Assembly (NCBI GenBank): GCA_030537795.1
Contig: JAUNVE010000016.1
Coordinates: 1 to 41,635, forward strand
Reading direction: 5' to 3'
Source of the DNA: Actinomycetaceae bacterium
GTDB taxonomy: Bacteria > Actinomycetota > Actinomycetes > Actinomycetales > Actinomycetaceae
DNA length: 41,635 bases
Shown in pieces: positions 1 to 8,622 of the stretch. A program made the translations under genes and the position numbers. Position 1 is the stretch's first letter. Every line of letters begins with the position of its first letter. The notes under the pieces are model-generated. The model had not been told where the DNA came from, made no database searches, and saw only the letters and a program-made list of their open reading frames with translations.

Positions 1-1338
1 AAGAAGACTGCTACCAAAAAGACTCCTGCCAAGAAGTCCGCGGCGAAGAAGACTGCAAGTTCAGCTCGCGCCTCGCAGCCGACAGATGACGCCAAAGAAA
101 AATCCGTGGTAGAAGCCGAGGAAAAAGTCGAAGAACTCGAAGAAGACGCTCCGGAGGATTTCGACGCCGAAGATGAAGATCTGACTGATGATCTGGATGA
201 CGACCTCGAAATTGATTCGGCAGACTCGGCTGTTTCAGCAGAATCTGCGGAAGAAGATGATGACGAGGACGACGAAGACGAGGACGAAGAAACCGATCCT
301 AAGAGTCGTAAAGGCAAGCGTAAGCGTGCGAAGACACAGGATGCCGCGGTTGAAAAAGCGGGCGGATTCGTGGTGTCAGATTCGGACGATACCGACGAGC
401 CGGTGCAGAAAGTCACCGTCGCTGGCGCAACAGCAGATCCGGTGAAGGATTATCTCAAACAGATTGGTAAAGTCTCACTCCTGACCGCCGCGGAGGAGGT
501 CGATCTCGCCCGGCGTATAGAGGCAGGCCTATTTGCCGAACAACGTATTAAGCGTGAGTCTGATGAACTACCGTCGAAGCTTCGTCGCGAACTCCAGATC
601 CTTGTCCAGGATGGCCAGTTAGCGAAGAATCACCTGCTGGAAGCAAATTTACGACTCGTGGTGTCCTTAGCCAAGCGGTACACGGGACGAGGAATGCTGT
701 TCCTTGATCTCATTCAGGAAGGCAACTTGGGCTTGATACGCGCGGTCGAGAAATTTGACTACACCAAGGGCTATAAGTTCTCCACTTATGCGACGTGGTG
801 GATCCGTCAGGCGATTACACGCGCGATGGCAGACCAGGCTCGAACTATCCGCATCCCGGTACATATGGTTGAGGTCATTAATAAACTGGCCCGCGTGCAG
901 CGACAGATGCTTCAGGACCTGGGCCGCGAACCCACTCCTGAAGAACTGGCTAAAGAACTGGACATGACGCCTGAAAAAGTTGTCGAAGTGCAAAAATATG
1001 GTCGGGAACCAATCTCATTACATACCCCGCTGGGCGAAGACGGTGACTCCGAATTTGGAGATCTTATCGAGGACTCCGAGGCGATAGTTCCCACTGATGC
1101 CGTCTCTTTTAACCTCTTGCAGGAGCAACTCAAGAGAGTTCTTGACACCTTATCGGAGCGCGAAGCCGGTGTTGTGCAAATGCGCTTCGGACTAGGAGAT
1201 GGTCAGCCCAAGACACTGGATGAAATCGGTAAGGTTTACGGCGTTACACGCGAACGTATACGCCAAATCGAATCGAAAACGATGTCTAAACTACGTCACC
1301 CATCGCGGTCGCAGGTGCTGCGTGACTATCTCGAATAA
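1..1338 (+). CDS. sigA: Principal RNA polymerase sigma factor (SigA/HrdB/RpoD), 5' end outside the window
   Basis: Housekeeping sigma-70 factor that directs RNA polymerase to vegetative promoters. The frame is open to base 1, so the true start lies upstream; the GTG at 106 is internal. The first visible residues are a Lys/Ala/Thr-rich tract ([12 protein letters not shown]), then a long Asp/Glu-rich stretch, the usual low-complexity N-terminus of actinobacterial HrdB proteins. Region 1.2 follows ([21 protein letters not shown]). Region 2 has [16 protein letters not shown], the core-binding [18 protein letters not shown] and the -10-recognising [13 protein letters not shown]. Region 3 is present. 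Region 4 has [21 protein letters not shown], the -35-binding helix-turn-helix. The protein ends LRDYLE, as in the family. A perfect 20-bp hairpin follows at once. Identification is very secure. Confidence 0.97.
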   Translation, partial: KKTATKKTPAKKSAAKKTASSARASQPTDDAKEKSVVEAEEKVEELEEDAPEDFDAEDEDLTDDLDDDLEIDSADSAVSAESAEEDDDEDDEDEDEETDPKSRKGKRKRAKTQDAAVEKAGGFVVSDSDDTDEPVQKVTVAGATADPVKDYLKQIGKVSLLTAAEEVDLARRIEAGLFAEQRIKRESDELPSKLRRELQILVQDGQLAKNHLLEANLRLVVSLAKRYTGRGMLFLDLIQEGNLGLIRAVEKFDYTKGYKFSTYATWWIRQAITRAMADQARTIRIPVHMVEVINKLARVQRQMLQDLGREPTPEELAKELDMTPEKVVEVQKYGREPISLHTPLGEDGDSEFGDLIEDSEAIVPTDAVSFNLLQEQLKRVLDTLSEREAGVVQMRFGLGDGQPKTLDEIGKVYGVTRERIRQIESKTMSKLRHPSRSQVLRDYLE

Positions 1339-1361
1339 GAGTACGCCGGTACCTTATAAAT

Positions 1362-1408
1362 AATGAACCGGGGGCTTATCCACGCGCTGGATAAGCCCCC
1401 GGTTCATT
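1362..1408. terminator. Perfect 20-bp hairpin between convergent sigA and DUF7455 genes
   Basis: Bases 1362-1381 are the exact reverse complement of 1389-1408, with a 7-base loop (acgcgct). The stem is GC-rich in its centre. It starts 24 bases after the sigA stop codon and lies downstream of the convergent DUF7455 gene, so it can end transcription from both sides. No U-tract follows on the sigA side; the minus-strand side is followed by a short AT-rich stretch. Confidence 0.85.
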
Positions 1409-1491
1409 GCGTCGACTATACCGATAATGACGGGAAGACTACGTCAAGCTCCGCAGTTCGGTTTCACTTCCGGCAATGTGGAAACAATGCC

Positions 1492-1701
1492 CTAGGAGTC
1501 TTCGCGGTAAAGCCCCTGAGAATAGTCCCGTACTTCCAGTGCGGTGCGAATATAGGAATCCTTCAATTCGCGTCCGTGGTGGGCGCAAAATAGCAATGGG
1601 CCAGAAGACATGATGACTTCAACCCACGCGCGAGCTCCACAGGCGTCGCAACGATCGGACACTTTCAGTGGATTCTCTTCAATGACAGTTTCATTCATCA
1701 T
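1492..1701 (-). CDS. DUF7455 small zinc-ribbon-like protein
   Basis: A 69-residue protein of the DUF7455 family, which is usually found beside the principal sigma factor gene in actinobacteria; its function is not known. It has the two family signatures, DRCDACGARAWV and LLFCAHHGREL. The spaced Cys/Cys and Cys/His/His residues suggest a bound metal, probably zinc. It is convergent with sigA and divergent from parE. The start is either the ATG at 1701 or the next codon, also ATG. A GACAAT element sits 12-7 bases upstream of 1701 and no convincing Shine-Dalgarno is present, so a leaderless message starting at 1701 fits best. The family call is secure from the motifs; the zinc role is inferred. 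Confidence 0.88.
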   Translation of the reverse strand: MMNETVIEENPLKVSDRCDACGARAWVEVIMSSGPLLFCAHHGRELKDSYIRTALEVRDYSQGLYREDS

Positions 1702-1707
1702 GCTTTC

Positions 1708-1713
1708 ATTGTC
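1708..1713 (-). promoter_or_regulatory. Candidate -10 element for a leaderless DUF7455 transcript
   Basis: On the minus strand GACAAT is followed by six bases (gaaagc) and then the ATG at 1701. The same hexamer at the same distance precedes DUF3710 at 11303. It departs from TANNNT at the first base. No clear -35 element was seen. Confidence 0.45.
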
Positions 1714-1814
1714 GTCACTTCGTCGATCTAATGCGACTTTCCCAAGGTTGTTTCGCCACCGGCGAAAGCCGTGGTCTTTCAGCGTGGGATCGCTGATGAC
1801 ACGACCTTTTCCCT

Positions 1815-1820
1815 TAGCAT
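1815..1820 (+). promoter_or_regulatory. Candidate -10 element for leaderless parE
   Basis: TAGCAT followed by six bases and the GTG start at 1827. No Shine-Dalgarno precedes the GTG, so the message probably begins at the start codon. A small 7-bp hairpin (1751-1757 with 1761-1767) lies upstream in the DUF7455-parE gap. No good -35 match was found. Confidence 0.55.
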
Positions 1821-1826
1821 GTCAAC

Positions 1827-3947
1827 GTGGCTAAGAACTCGAAAAATCAGATCAAACCGGAGGCTTATACGGCTCGACATCTGTCGGTTCTCGAAGGCCT
1901 GGAGGCCGTGCGTAAACGCCCCGGCATGTACATTGGGTCAACCGATTCGCGCGGGCTTATGCACTGCTTGTGGGAAATCATCGACAATGCGGTTGATGAA
2001 GCTCTGGAAGGGCACTGCAGTGAAATCATCATCACTATCCATCCTGATCACTCAGTGTCAATTGCTGATAACGGCCGCGGAATACCAGTCGATACTGTTG
2101 AATCGGTGGGTTTAAGTGGCGTTGAGGTCGTCTTCACTAAGCTTCACGCCGGCGGGAAATTTGGCGGGGGATCCTACGGCTCTGCCGGAGGTCTCCACGG
2201 TGTCGGAGCATCGGTTGTCAATGCGCTGTCAGCCCGACTTGACGTACAGGTTGATCGAGGCGGAAAAACCTACCAAATGAGCTTTAGACGCGGCGAGCCG
2301 GGGCGGTTCGACGATTCCGCCCAGCGTACCCCGAATTCGCCTTTTGTCCCCTTCATTGAATCTTCAGAACTCGATGTGGTTGGCAAAGTCAAACGCGGAG
2401 TGAGTGGAACCCGCGTGCGTTTTTGGGCGGACTTCCAGATTTTCCCGTCGTCAGAAGGTTTCAATTGGGATTCGCTACTGGAGCGTGCACGACAAACAGC
2501 ATTCCTCGTTCCCGGTCTTACCATCCGCACTATCGATGAACGCGGTGAAGAGCCACGTGAAGAAACTATGCGATTCGACGGGGGAGTGGAGGATTTTGTC
2601 GATTTTCTGGCCGCCGATGGCGCCGTCACCGACACCATGCGTATCCGGGGTACCGGTACGTATGAGGAAACCATCCAGCGGCTCGATCGCTCCGGGCACC
2701 TCAAGCCGGTAGAAGTTGACCGCACCTGCGAGGTCGATATCGCCCTGCGCTGGGGCGTAGGGTACGATACGACGCAACGAGCATTCGTCAATATTATAGC
2801 CACCCCCAAAGGCGGAACCCACGTGCAGGGTTTTGAACAGGCGCTTGTCAAAGTGATTCGCAATCAGGTCGAAAACAATATGCGTCGCTATAAAGTCACC
2901 GCCAAGGATGGGCGGGTCGATAAAGAAGACGTTCTAGCCGGCCTTACGGCGGTGGTTACCGTCCGCTTCCCCGAACCCCAATTCGAGGGCCAAACCAAGG
3001 AAGTTCTGGGCACGCCGCAGATTCGCCCGCTGGTCAATAAGATTGTGACGGATTTCTTTACCGAGCGATTTAAATCAACGAAACGAGACATCAAACAATC
3101 GAATGATGCGTTGATCGAGAAAATCGTAGGTGAAATGAAGGCCCGGGTATCTGCCCGATTACACAAGGAGATTTCAAGGCGAAAAAATGCCTTAGAATCC
3201 TCGGCGTTGCCGGCAAAACTAGCCGACTGTCGCTCTACCGATGTGGATAAATCGGAGCTGTTCATCGTCGAGGGCGATTCAGCGCTCGGAACCGCCAAAT
3301 TCGCTCGTTCCTCAGAGTTCCAGGCACTGTTTCCAATACGCGGCAAGATACTCAATGTCCAAAAGAAATCCACCGCGGATATGCTTTCCAATGCCGAATG
3401 TTCGGCCATCATTCAGGTGATCGGAGCCGGATCCGGTCGCACTTTTGACTTATCGCAAGCACGCTACGGCAAAGTGGTGCTGATGACGGATGCGGATGTA
3501 GATGGTGCTCATATTCGTACCCTGCTATTGACGTTGTTCTTTCGGTATATGCGCCCACTGGTCGAAGCCGGTCGCGTGTATGCGGCTGTACCGCCGCTTC
3601 ATCGTATAGAAGTTCCCAAGCAGGGACGCCGACCAAAAGAAATGATCTACACCTATTCAGAAGAGGAATTGCATCAGCAACTATCTCGTCTGTCGCGTTC
3701 GGGACGGCAATATAAAGAGCCTATCCAACGATATAAAGGACTCGGCGAGATGGATGCTGACCAGCTTGCCGAAACCACGATGGACCCAGAACATCGCACA
3801 TTGCGTCGGATCACGCTGGAGGATGAAACCGCCATCACTGAGGCTGAACGCATGTTTGAACTACTCATGGGCTCGGAGGTTGCACCTCGACGCGAATTCA
3901 TCGTTGAGGGAGCGGATGCCCTCGACCGTCAACAGATCGATGCCTGA
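1827..3947 (+). CDS. parE: Type IIA topoisomerase ATPase subunit (topoisomerase IV subunit B, ParE)
   Basis: This is the ATP-driven subunit of a type IIA topoisomerase; it pairs with the ParC/GyrA-like subunit encoded at 6139-8559 to decatenate or relax DNA. The 706 residues contain the GHKL ATPase (DNAVDEALEGHC near 53-64, DNGRGIP at 81-87, GGLHGVGAS at 121-129), a transducer domain, and the TOPRIM domain with the metal-binding Glu in VEGDSALGTAK (near 482) and DADVDGAHI (near 555). The C-terminus has QRYKGLGEMDADQLAETT. The EGDSALGTAKFARSSEFQA form, rather than EGDSAGG, matches the actinobacterial ParE group as I know it and argues against GyrB. GTG start without a ribosome site is supported by a TAGCAT element ending 6 bases upstream. 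A short hairpin follows the gene. Confidence 0.95.
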   Translation: MAKNSKNQIKPEAYTARHLSVLEGLEAVRKRPGMYIGSTDSRGLMHCLWEIIDNAVDEALEGHCSEIIITIHPDHSVSIADNGRGIPVDTVESVGLSGVEVVFTKLHAGGKFGGGSYGSAGGLHGVGASVVNALSARLDVQVDRGGKTYQMSFRRGEPGRFDDSAQRTPNSPFVPFIESSELDVVGKVKRGVSGTRVRFWADFQIFPSSEGFNWDSLLERARQTAFLVPGLTIRTIDERGEEPREETMRFDGGVEDFVDFLAADGAVTDTMRIRGTGTYEETIQRLDRSGHLKPVEVDRTCEVDIALRWGVGYDTTQRAFVNIIATPKGGTHVQGFEQALVKVIRNQVENNMRRYKVTAKDGRVDKEDVLAGLTAVVTVRFPEPQFEGQTKEVLGTPQIRPLVNKIVTDFFTERFKSTKRDIKQSNDALIEKIVGEMKARVSARLHKEISRRKNALESSALPAKLADCRSTDVDKSELFIVEGDSALGTAKFARSSEFQALFPIRGKILNVQKKSTADMLSNAECSAIIQVIGAGSGRTFDLSQARYGKVVLMTDADVDGAHIRTLLLTLFFRYMRPLVEAGRVYAAVPPLHRIEVPKQGRRPKEMIYTYSEEELHQQLSRLSRSGRQYKEPIQRYKGLGEMDADQLAETTMDPEHRTLRRITLEDETAITEAERMFELLMGSEVAPRREFIVEGADALDRQQIDA

Positions 3948-3962
3948 GTACAACGACCTATT

Positions 3963-3984
3963 GGGTAGCCGCCGCTAGCTACCC
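3963..3984 (+). terminator. Short hairpin after parE
   Basis: A 7-bp stem (3963-3969 gggtagc with 3978-3984 gctaccc) and an 8-base loop start 16 bases after the parE stop. There is no U-tract. It could be a weak terminator separating parE from the following acetyltransferase, which has its own promoter-like element. Confidence 0.45.
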
Positions 3985-4027
3985 GCGAGACAGTCATTTA
4001 GATATCAGTGTTTGACCGTCTATCGCA

Positions 4028-4033
4028 TAAGAT
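4028..4033 (+). promoter_or_regulatory. Candidate -10 element for the leaderless first GNAT gene
   Basis: TAAGAT, then six bases (aatctt), then ATG at 4040; no Shine-Dalgarno is present. A TTGACC at 4012-4017 lies too close (10-base spacer) to be a standard -35. Confidence 0.5.
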
Positions 4034-4039
4034 AATCTT

Positions 4040-5068
4040 ATGATCGGTTCTTTATCTGAACGCCTTACGCCCGCGCCAGATCTGCATTATCCCGGGGATC
4101 ATCTTGGATTGGTGTGGAGACCTCTTCGCGCGCGTGACGCAGGAGCCATCGCGCGATTGATACGGTCGTGTGAAAAATATGATGATGCCCTGTCTTCTAC
4201 CAGTGAACGACAAATCGCTGACCTCCTTGAGTACGGAGCAAATGGTCAGATTGCGGACGTGATTGTGGGCCTTGATTCCGATGATTGCATCCGTTCACTC
4301 GCTTGGGTAGAAGTTATGCAGGCAGACTCTCAGGTGGCCAGAGCCGACGTCAATGCTTTTATTGAGCCGCAGTGGCGAGGACGCGGTATCGGACGCGCGG
4401 TTCTCAAATGGCAGGAAGCCCGTGCTCGCCAGATGATTGTAGACGCCTATGGGCCAGATGCGACCATTCCGGTGCGTTTAGCAAATCTTGTTGATAGTCA
4501 CGTCAATGATCGTCGACGCCTCTACATGGCGGCCGGATTTTCCCCGCACCGCACATTTCAGATTATGCATCGAGACTTTCACGGCGAAGAACCAGCGGTG
4601 TCTCAACCCAGCGGAGGGTATACGGTAGTTCCCTGGATTCCGGAGTTAGATAATGAAATCAAATCTCTTCACATACGTGCCTTTTCTGATCACTGGGGCA
4701 CCTGTGCAGATACCGTTGAATGGTGGAACAATGCCCGTCCGCATATGCAAAAACGCTGGTCTTTTGTAGCGTTGTCTTCAACCGGACAGGTGGCCGGCTA
4801 TATTCTGGTATGCCGCCTACCTGCACGATGGATTCATACCGGGGTATCGGAAGCGTATGCGGAGCTATTGGGAGTTGACTCGGGCGCTCGCGGTCACGGA
4901 CTGGCGAAGGCTTTAATCACGAAAGCAATGAATGCTGCATTCCATTCTCGAGTCGAACGTTTTGGCCTCGACGTCGATAAAGATAATCCGCACGGTGCGC
5001 AGTCATTCTACCAACGATTGGGATTCGTTTCTGCTGGTGAACAAGTGTTTTATGCACTTGATCTGTAG
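4040..5068 (+). CDS. Double-GNAT-domain N-acetyltransferase (first of two tandem paralogues)
   Basis: A 342-residue protein with two GNAT folds, an architecture shared with mycothiol synthase MshD; the substrate is unknown. The N-terminal domain has the acetyl-CoA loop in EPQWRGRGIGRAVLKW (near 110-125). The C-terminal domain has VDSGARGHGLAKALITKA (near 280) and ends NPHGAQSFYQRLGFVSAGE, the usual beta6/beta7 region. Both domains keep the Arg-x-x-Gly-x-Gly/Ala signature, so either may bind acetyl-CoA. It lies after parE and just before a second protein of similar size and layout (LVWRPL here, LEWRPL there). The ATG start has no ribosome site but a TANNNT element at -12 to -7. MshD itself is possible but neither paralogue is clearly orthologous; classification beyond GNAT is inference. 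Confidence 0.85.
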   Translation: MIGSLSERLTPAPDLHYPGDHLGLVWRPLRARDAGAIARLIRSCEKYDDALSSTSERQIADLLEYGANGQIADVIVGLDSDDCIRSLAWVEVMQADSQVARADVNAFIEPQWRGRGIGRAVLKWQEARARQMIVDAYGPDATIPVRLANLVDSHVNDRRRLYMAAGFSPHRTFQIMHRDFHGEEPAVSQPSGGYTVVPWIPELDNEIKSLHIRAFSDHWGTCADTVEWWNNARPHMQKRWSFVALSSTGQVAGYILVCRLPARWIHTGVSEAYAELLGVDSGARGHGLAKALITKAMNAAFHSRVERFGLDVDKDNPHGAQSFYQRLGFVSAGEQVFYALDL

Positions 5069-5134
5069 CGTGTAATAACGGTGCCGAGCAGATAAGTTCG
5101 CACTTTTTCGATAAGCTACGATGAGTTACCAGAG

Positions 5135-5149
5135 AAAGGAAATATCATT
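5135..5149 (+). promoter_or_regulatory. Shine-Dalgarno followed by in-frame ATT: possible non-canonical start of the second GNAT
   Basis: AAAGGA at 5135-5140 is a good ribosome-binding site, but the only in-frame codon at proper distance is ATT (5147), or ATC (5144). The frame is open from there into the acetyltransferase. The first standard start codons, TTG at 5171 and ATG at 5180, lie 30 or more bases from this site and have only weak sites of their own. Confidence 0.4.
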
Positions 5150-5170
5150 CGCGAACGTCGTTCACCGTGG

Positions 5171-6142
5171 TTGAAGTCGATGCCGCCCACCGAACTTCCT
5201 GCTTTGGAGTGGCGGCCGTTAACCAGCAACGATGCGGAAATTTTCAGTTCCTTGCTACACCGCATCGAAACTCATGATGAGCTTCCGTATCGAACCTCCA
5301 CAGACGAAGTGCGCGACTTTTTCCGCTCCACTATGGCCCATTCAACCATCGGCGGTTTCGTTGCCGGCGAACTGAAGGCTTACGGGTATGTACGCATTAA
5401 AGAGGGAGCCGGAGCAATAGCAACTTGCCAAGGCGGGGTAGATCCGGATTTTCGCGGATTGGGTATCGGACGCGCCCTCGTTACCTGGCAAACTGATGAG
5501 GCTCGTCGCATGCTTGCCGATGCACAGTTACCGCAACGACATATCACCTTCCAAGTGGAACAAGGCCATGCCGATCTGGAAAATCACCTCATCGATCTAG
5601 GCTATAAATGGGCGCGTTCTTTTTACGATCTGAGAGCCCCACTGAGCGCAGATATTCACGATATTGAGCTTGGACCTTTCTTGCGAATCGAGCCGTGGGA
5701 GGCTTTCGAGGAAAACGTCATCTTGCAAGCAGCCAATCGGGTAGCTCAAGAGCAGTGGAACGCTAGTCCACAGACCATGGAGCTGTGGATGTCCGGGCGG
5801 GGAGCCTTTCGCCCAGACTGGTCATTCGTGGCAGTCGACAACTCCGGTGATCGCCCCACTATCGCCGGCTACATTATGGCCTCCCGATATGCTCAAGATT
5901 GGTCGGTTCTCGGGTGGCGCGAAGGTACCATTGACATGCTGGGAGTGCTCAATGATTACCGGGACACCCATTTAGCATCCGCCCTCGTAGCGCAGACAAT
6001 GCGAACTCAGATGGATGCGGGAATGCAAGCGGTCTCTGCGGGAGTGACCTCGACTAACCACACCGCCGCGATATCGATTTACGATTCGCTTGGCTTCACC
6101 ACCGTCTCCACCGCTCGACTGTATACTCTCGACGTCGATTAG
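5171..6142 (+). CDS. Double-GNAT-domain N-acetyltransferase (second tandem paralogue)
   Basis: A 323-residue relative of the preceding gene with two GNAT folds; substrate unknown. The N-terminal domain keeps a standard acetyl-CoA loop, DPDFRGLGIGRALVTW. In the C-terminal domain the equivalent segment reads NDYRDTHLASALVAQ, with His where the loop glycine should be, although the rest of the domain is intact (NHTAAISIYDSLGF). One active and one structural domain would fit this. The shared N-terminal WRPL motif and layout point to duplication of the neighbour. The start is uncertain: TTG 5171 is used here, ATG 5180 is possible, and a good ribosome site at 5135 suggests an ATT start at 5147. The stop codon overlaps the convergent parC stop by four bases. 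Confidence 0.82.
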   Translation: MKSMPPTELPALEWRPLTSNDAEIFSSLLHRIETHDELPYRTSTDEVRDFFRSTMAHSTIGGFVAGELKAYGYVRIKEGAGAIATCQGGVDPDFRGLGIGRALVTWQTDEARRMLADAQLPQRHITFQVEQGHADLENHLIDLGYKWARSFYDLRAPLSADIHDIELGPFLRIEPWEAFEENVILQAANRVAQEQWNASPQTMELWMSGRGAFRPDWSFVAVDNSGDRPTIAGYIMASRYAQDWSVLGWREGTIDMLGVLNDYRDTHLASALVAQTMRTQMDAGMQAVSAGVTSTNHTAAISIYDSLGFTTVSTARLYTLDVD

Positions 6143-8559
6143 CTCACGGTAGCGATCTGCTTGCGTCCAATAGCTTCGCCGGAGCCATCGCGGCGCTCAT
6201 CGACCTCCGGGAGCGAAATAGCTGCTCCCGTCGCATCTGTTGCAATGGCAAGAGAAGGACACACCCGCGCCAAAACCAGTTGTTCTTCCCCCTTCAGGAA
6301 ACGATGGCACCGCACACCCATCGTGGCTCGCCCTTTGGCGGGGAATACGGTGCCACTGGTGACCTTCACGCTGGTTTGAATAGCGTCGAGCAAACCCGCT
6401 TCAGAGGTGGCAACGGTGACTACCTGTGCCTCATCTAAGTTGGTGAAGGCAGCTTCAATCACATGCGCTCCATCAGCTACGGACATGCCGGCAACTCCGC
6501 CTGCCACTCTGCCTTGCGGACGGATCTTAGCTGCAGGCGTGCGAAGCAACTGCGCATCGGAGGTAATGAAAACCACGTCGACATCGTCGGGACACGGCCC
6601 GGCAAAGACAACCGCGTCATCCTCAGCTAGGGTGATGGCTTCAAAGCTATCCGCTTTAGCGAAATCTGGGCGCATGCGTTTGACTACGCCATTTCGTGTG
6701 ACGAAACCCGTGATTCCTTCGCCCTCCACGTCAATCAGACCAACCGGTGTGATGTCCTGACCGAGCAGTTGCGATACACGGATAGCCCCGGCAAAGGAAG
6801 TATTCGCGGCTGTACGCGGCGCTGCCGGTAGATCGACAATCTCGACGCGGTGAATCACTCCTGTACTGTCCACAACGCCCACCTGCGACCTCGTTGACGA
6901 TGGGATAGCAATCAGGTAGGTATCCCACACGCCGCGCTCTGCCGATTTCGCCAACGGTTCATCGCCGTCAACGCGGATGATTCCTCCTCCCGGCGTTAAT
7001 ACCACCGTGGCTGGGCCGTCGGGAATCTCCAGCGGCACCGAACTTGACCGCGTTGAACCTTGGTTTTGGGTAGGATCCACTGACAGCAACATGGTGCGTC
7101 GGGGAGTCGACAGACGCTTTGAGACTTCAATCAATTCTTCGCGTACCACCTGGCGCAATACGCTATCGGAACCGAGAATCTCTTCCAATCGAGCAATCTT
7201 TTCTCGTAGCTCATCTCTTTCGGTTTCAAGCTCGATACGCGAGAATTTTGTCAGCCGTCGTAACCGTAGGGCGAGGATGTGATCGGCTTGTACTTCGGTT
7301 AAATCAAAAGCCATCATCAACCGTTGCCGAGCTGATGAAACATCATCCGATGAGCGGATAATGGCAATAACGTCATCAATGTCGAGTACTGCTATGAGCA
7401 GGCCTTCCACCAGGTGGAGACGATCAAGAGCCTGTTGACGGCGGTATTCACTTCGTCTGCGCACCACCTGCAGACGATGATCCAGATACACTTCGAGCAT
7501 CCGCTTCAGCCCCAGCGTTTCTGGACGACCATCGACAAGCGCCACTGCGTTGATGGAAAATGAGTCTTCGAGCGGAGTTAACCGATACAGCTCAGCCAGC
7601 ACGGCCTCAGGATTGAAACCATTTTTAATTTCAACTACGAGACGGACGCCATGATGTCGATCAGTGAGATTCGTAACATTGGAGATACCTTTGAGACGCT
7701 TTTGATTAACGGCCTGTTTAATCCGTTCAATAACCCGTTCAGGGCCCACCAAATAGGGCAACTCAGTGATGACAAGCCCGCGTTTGCGCGCAGTTACACG
7801 CTCAATACTGACTTTCGCGCGGGTTCGGAAACTGCCTCGTCCGGTTTCATAGGCATCTTGAATTCCGTCAAGTCCAACAATAATACCGCCCTCGGGTAGA
7901 TCCGGGCCGGGCACAAACTGCATGAGGTCACGGGTTGAAGCTTGCGGATTGTCAATCAAATGGCAGGTTGCAGCCACTACCTCCCCGAGGTTATGGGGAG
8001 CAATATTAGTTGCCATACCCACCGCAATTCCTGAAGCTCCATTGACAAGAAGTTGCGGGAAACCGGCGGGGAGAACCTCCGGCTGAGTCGCTCGATTGTC
8101 GTAATTGGGAATAAAATCAACGACGTCTTCATCGAGATTGGCCACCATATCGAGGGCGGACGCAGCTAGCCGTACTTCCGTATAGCGTGCGGCAGCTGGA
8201 CCATCGTCGAGGGAACCGAAATTCCCGTGACCGTCAACAAGCGGTAGACGGAGGTTGAACGGTTGCGCTAAGCGAACCAGCGCATCGTAGATCGCCGAAT
8301 CACCATGCGGATGGAGTTTGCCCATTACTTCGCCGACGACACTTTGTGACTTGACATGACCGCGATCCGGACGTAATCCCATTTGCGCCATCTGATAAAG
8401 AATACGGCGTTGAACGGGCTTACAACCGTCGCGAGCGTCGGGTAGCGCACGGGCATAGATCACTGAATACGCGTATTCAAGAAAGGATCCGCGCATTTCT
8501 TCAGAGACATCGATTTCGACAATATGCTCTGCGGCATGTGAAGTTACGGCTTTGGACAT
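6139..8559 (-). CDS. parC: Type IIA topoisomerase DNA-cleavage subunit (topoisomerase IV subunit A, ParC)
   Basis: The breakage-reunion subunit, partner of the ParE at 1827-3947. The 806 residues carry the winged-helix cleavage core with the catalytic Tyr126 in PAAARYTEVR and its Arg neighbour. The quinolone-pocket helix reads KLHPHGDSAIYDALVRLAQ, with Ser88 and Asp92 at the positions of E. coli GyrA Ser83 and Asp87, so the residues usually changed in quinolone resistance are in their susceptible form. The tower and coiled-coil dimer gate follow (ADHILALRLRRLTKFSRIELE). The C-terminal third has beta-pinwheel-type repeats. No GyrA box is obvious, in keeping with ParC. The ATG lacks a strong ribosome site; CACAAT lies seven bases upstream. 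Separation of parE and parC by two GNAT genes on the opposite strand means they are not cotranscribed. Confidence 0.94.
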   Translation of the reverse strand: MSKAVTSHAAEHIVEIDVSEEMRGSFLEYAYSVIYARALPDARDGCKPVQRRILYQMAQMGLRPDRGHVKSQSVVGEVMGKLHPHGDSAIYDALVRLAQPFNLRLPLVDGHGNFGSLDDGPAAARYTEVRLAASALDMVANLDEDVVDFIPNYDNRATQPEVLPAGFPQLLVNGASGIAVGMATNIAPHNLGEVVAATCHLIDNPQASTRDLMQFVPGPDLPEGGIIVGLDGIQDAYETGRGSFRTRAKVSIERVTARKRGLVITELPYLVGPERVIERIKQAVNQKRLKGISNVTNLTDRHHGVRLVVEIKNGFNPEAVLAELYRLTPLEDSFSINAVALVDGRPETLGLKRMLEVYLDHRLQVVRRRSEYRRQQALDRLHLVEGLLIAVLDIDDVIAIIRSSDDVSSARQRLMMAFDLTEVQADHILALRLRRLTKFSRIELETERDELREKIARLEEILGSDSVLRQVVREELIEVSKRLSTPRRTMLLSVDPTQNQGSTRSSSVPLEIPDGPATVVLTPGGGIIRVDGDEPLAKSAERGVWDTYLIAIPSSTRSQVGVVDSTGVIHRVEIVDLPAAPRTAANTSFAGAIRVSQLLGQDITPVGLIDVEGEGITGFVTRNGVVKRMRPDFAKADSFEAITLAEDDAVVFAGPCPDDVDVVFITSDAQLLRTPAAKIRPQGRVAGGVAGMSVADGAHVIEAAFTNLDEAQVVTVATSEAGLLDAIQTSVKVTSGTVFPAKGRATMGVRCHRFLKGEEQLVLARVCPSLAIATDATGAAISLPEVDERRDGSGEAIGRKQIATVS

Positions 8560-8622
8560 GCCTATTATTGTGGCAAAGGACCTCGTTCAGACGGTGATTC
8601 CACGCCGGAAGGGGATGAAACC

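Noticed and set aside
106-330. Acidic, repetitive N-terminal stretch of the sigma factor as a possible coding repeat or assembly artefact
   Set aside because: Low-complexity Lys/Ala then Asp/Glu tracts are usual in actinobacterial HrdB proteins and the frame is continuous.
1363-1593. 76-codon plus-strand frame after sigA
   Set aside because: It begins inside the terminator hairpin and overlaps the DUF7455 gene, which has clear family motifs on the other strand.
1751-1767. Small hairpin tttcgcc-acc-ggcgaaa upstream of parE as a regulatory RNA
   Set aside because: Seven pairs with a three-base loop occur easily by chance; no further structure or conservation can be shown here.
2270-2863. 197-codon minus-strand frame inside parE, and other long antisense frames (for example 20187-20540, 22425-22811, 2888-3412)
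   Set aside because: They lie wholly within secure genes, have compositions typical of shadow frames (Ser/Arg/Pro-rich, no family motifs) and no ribosome or promoter-like sites.
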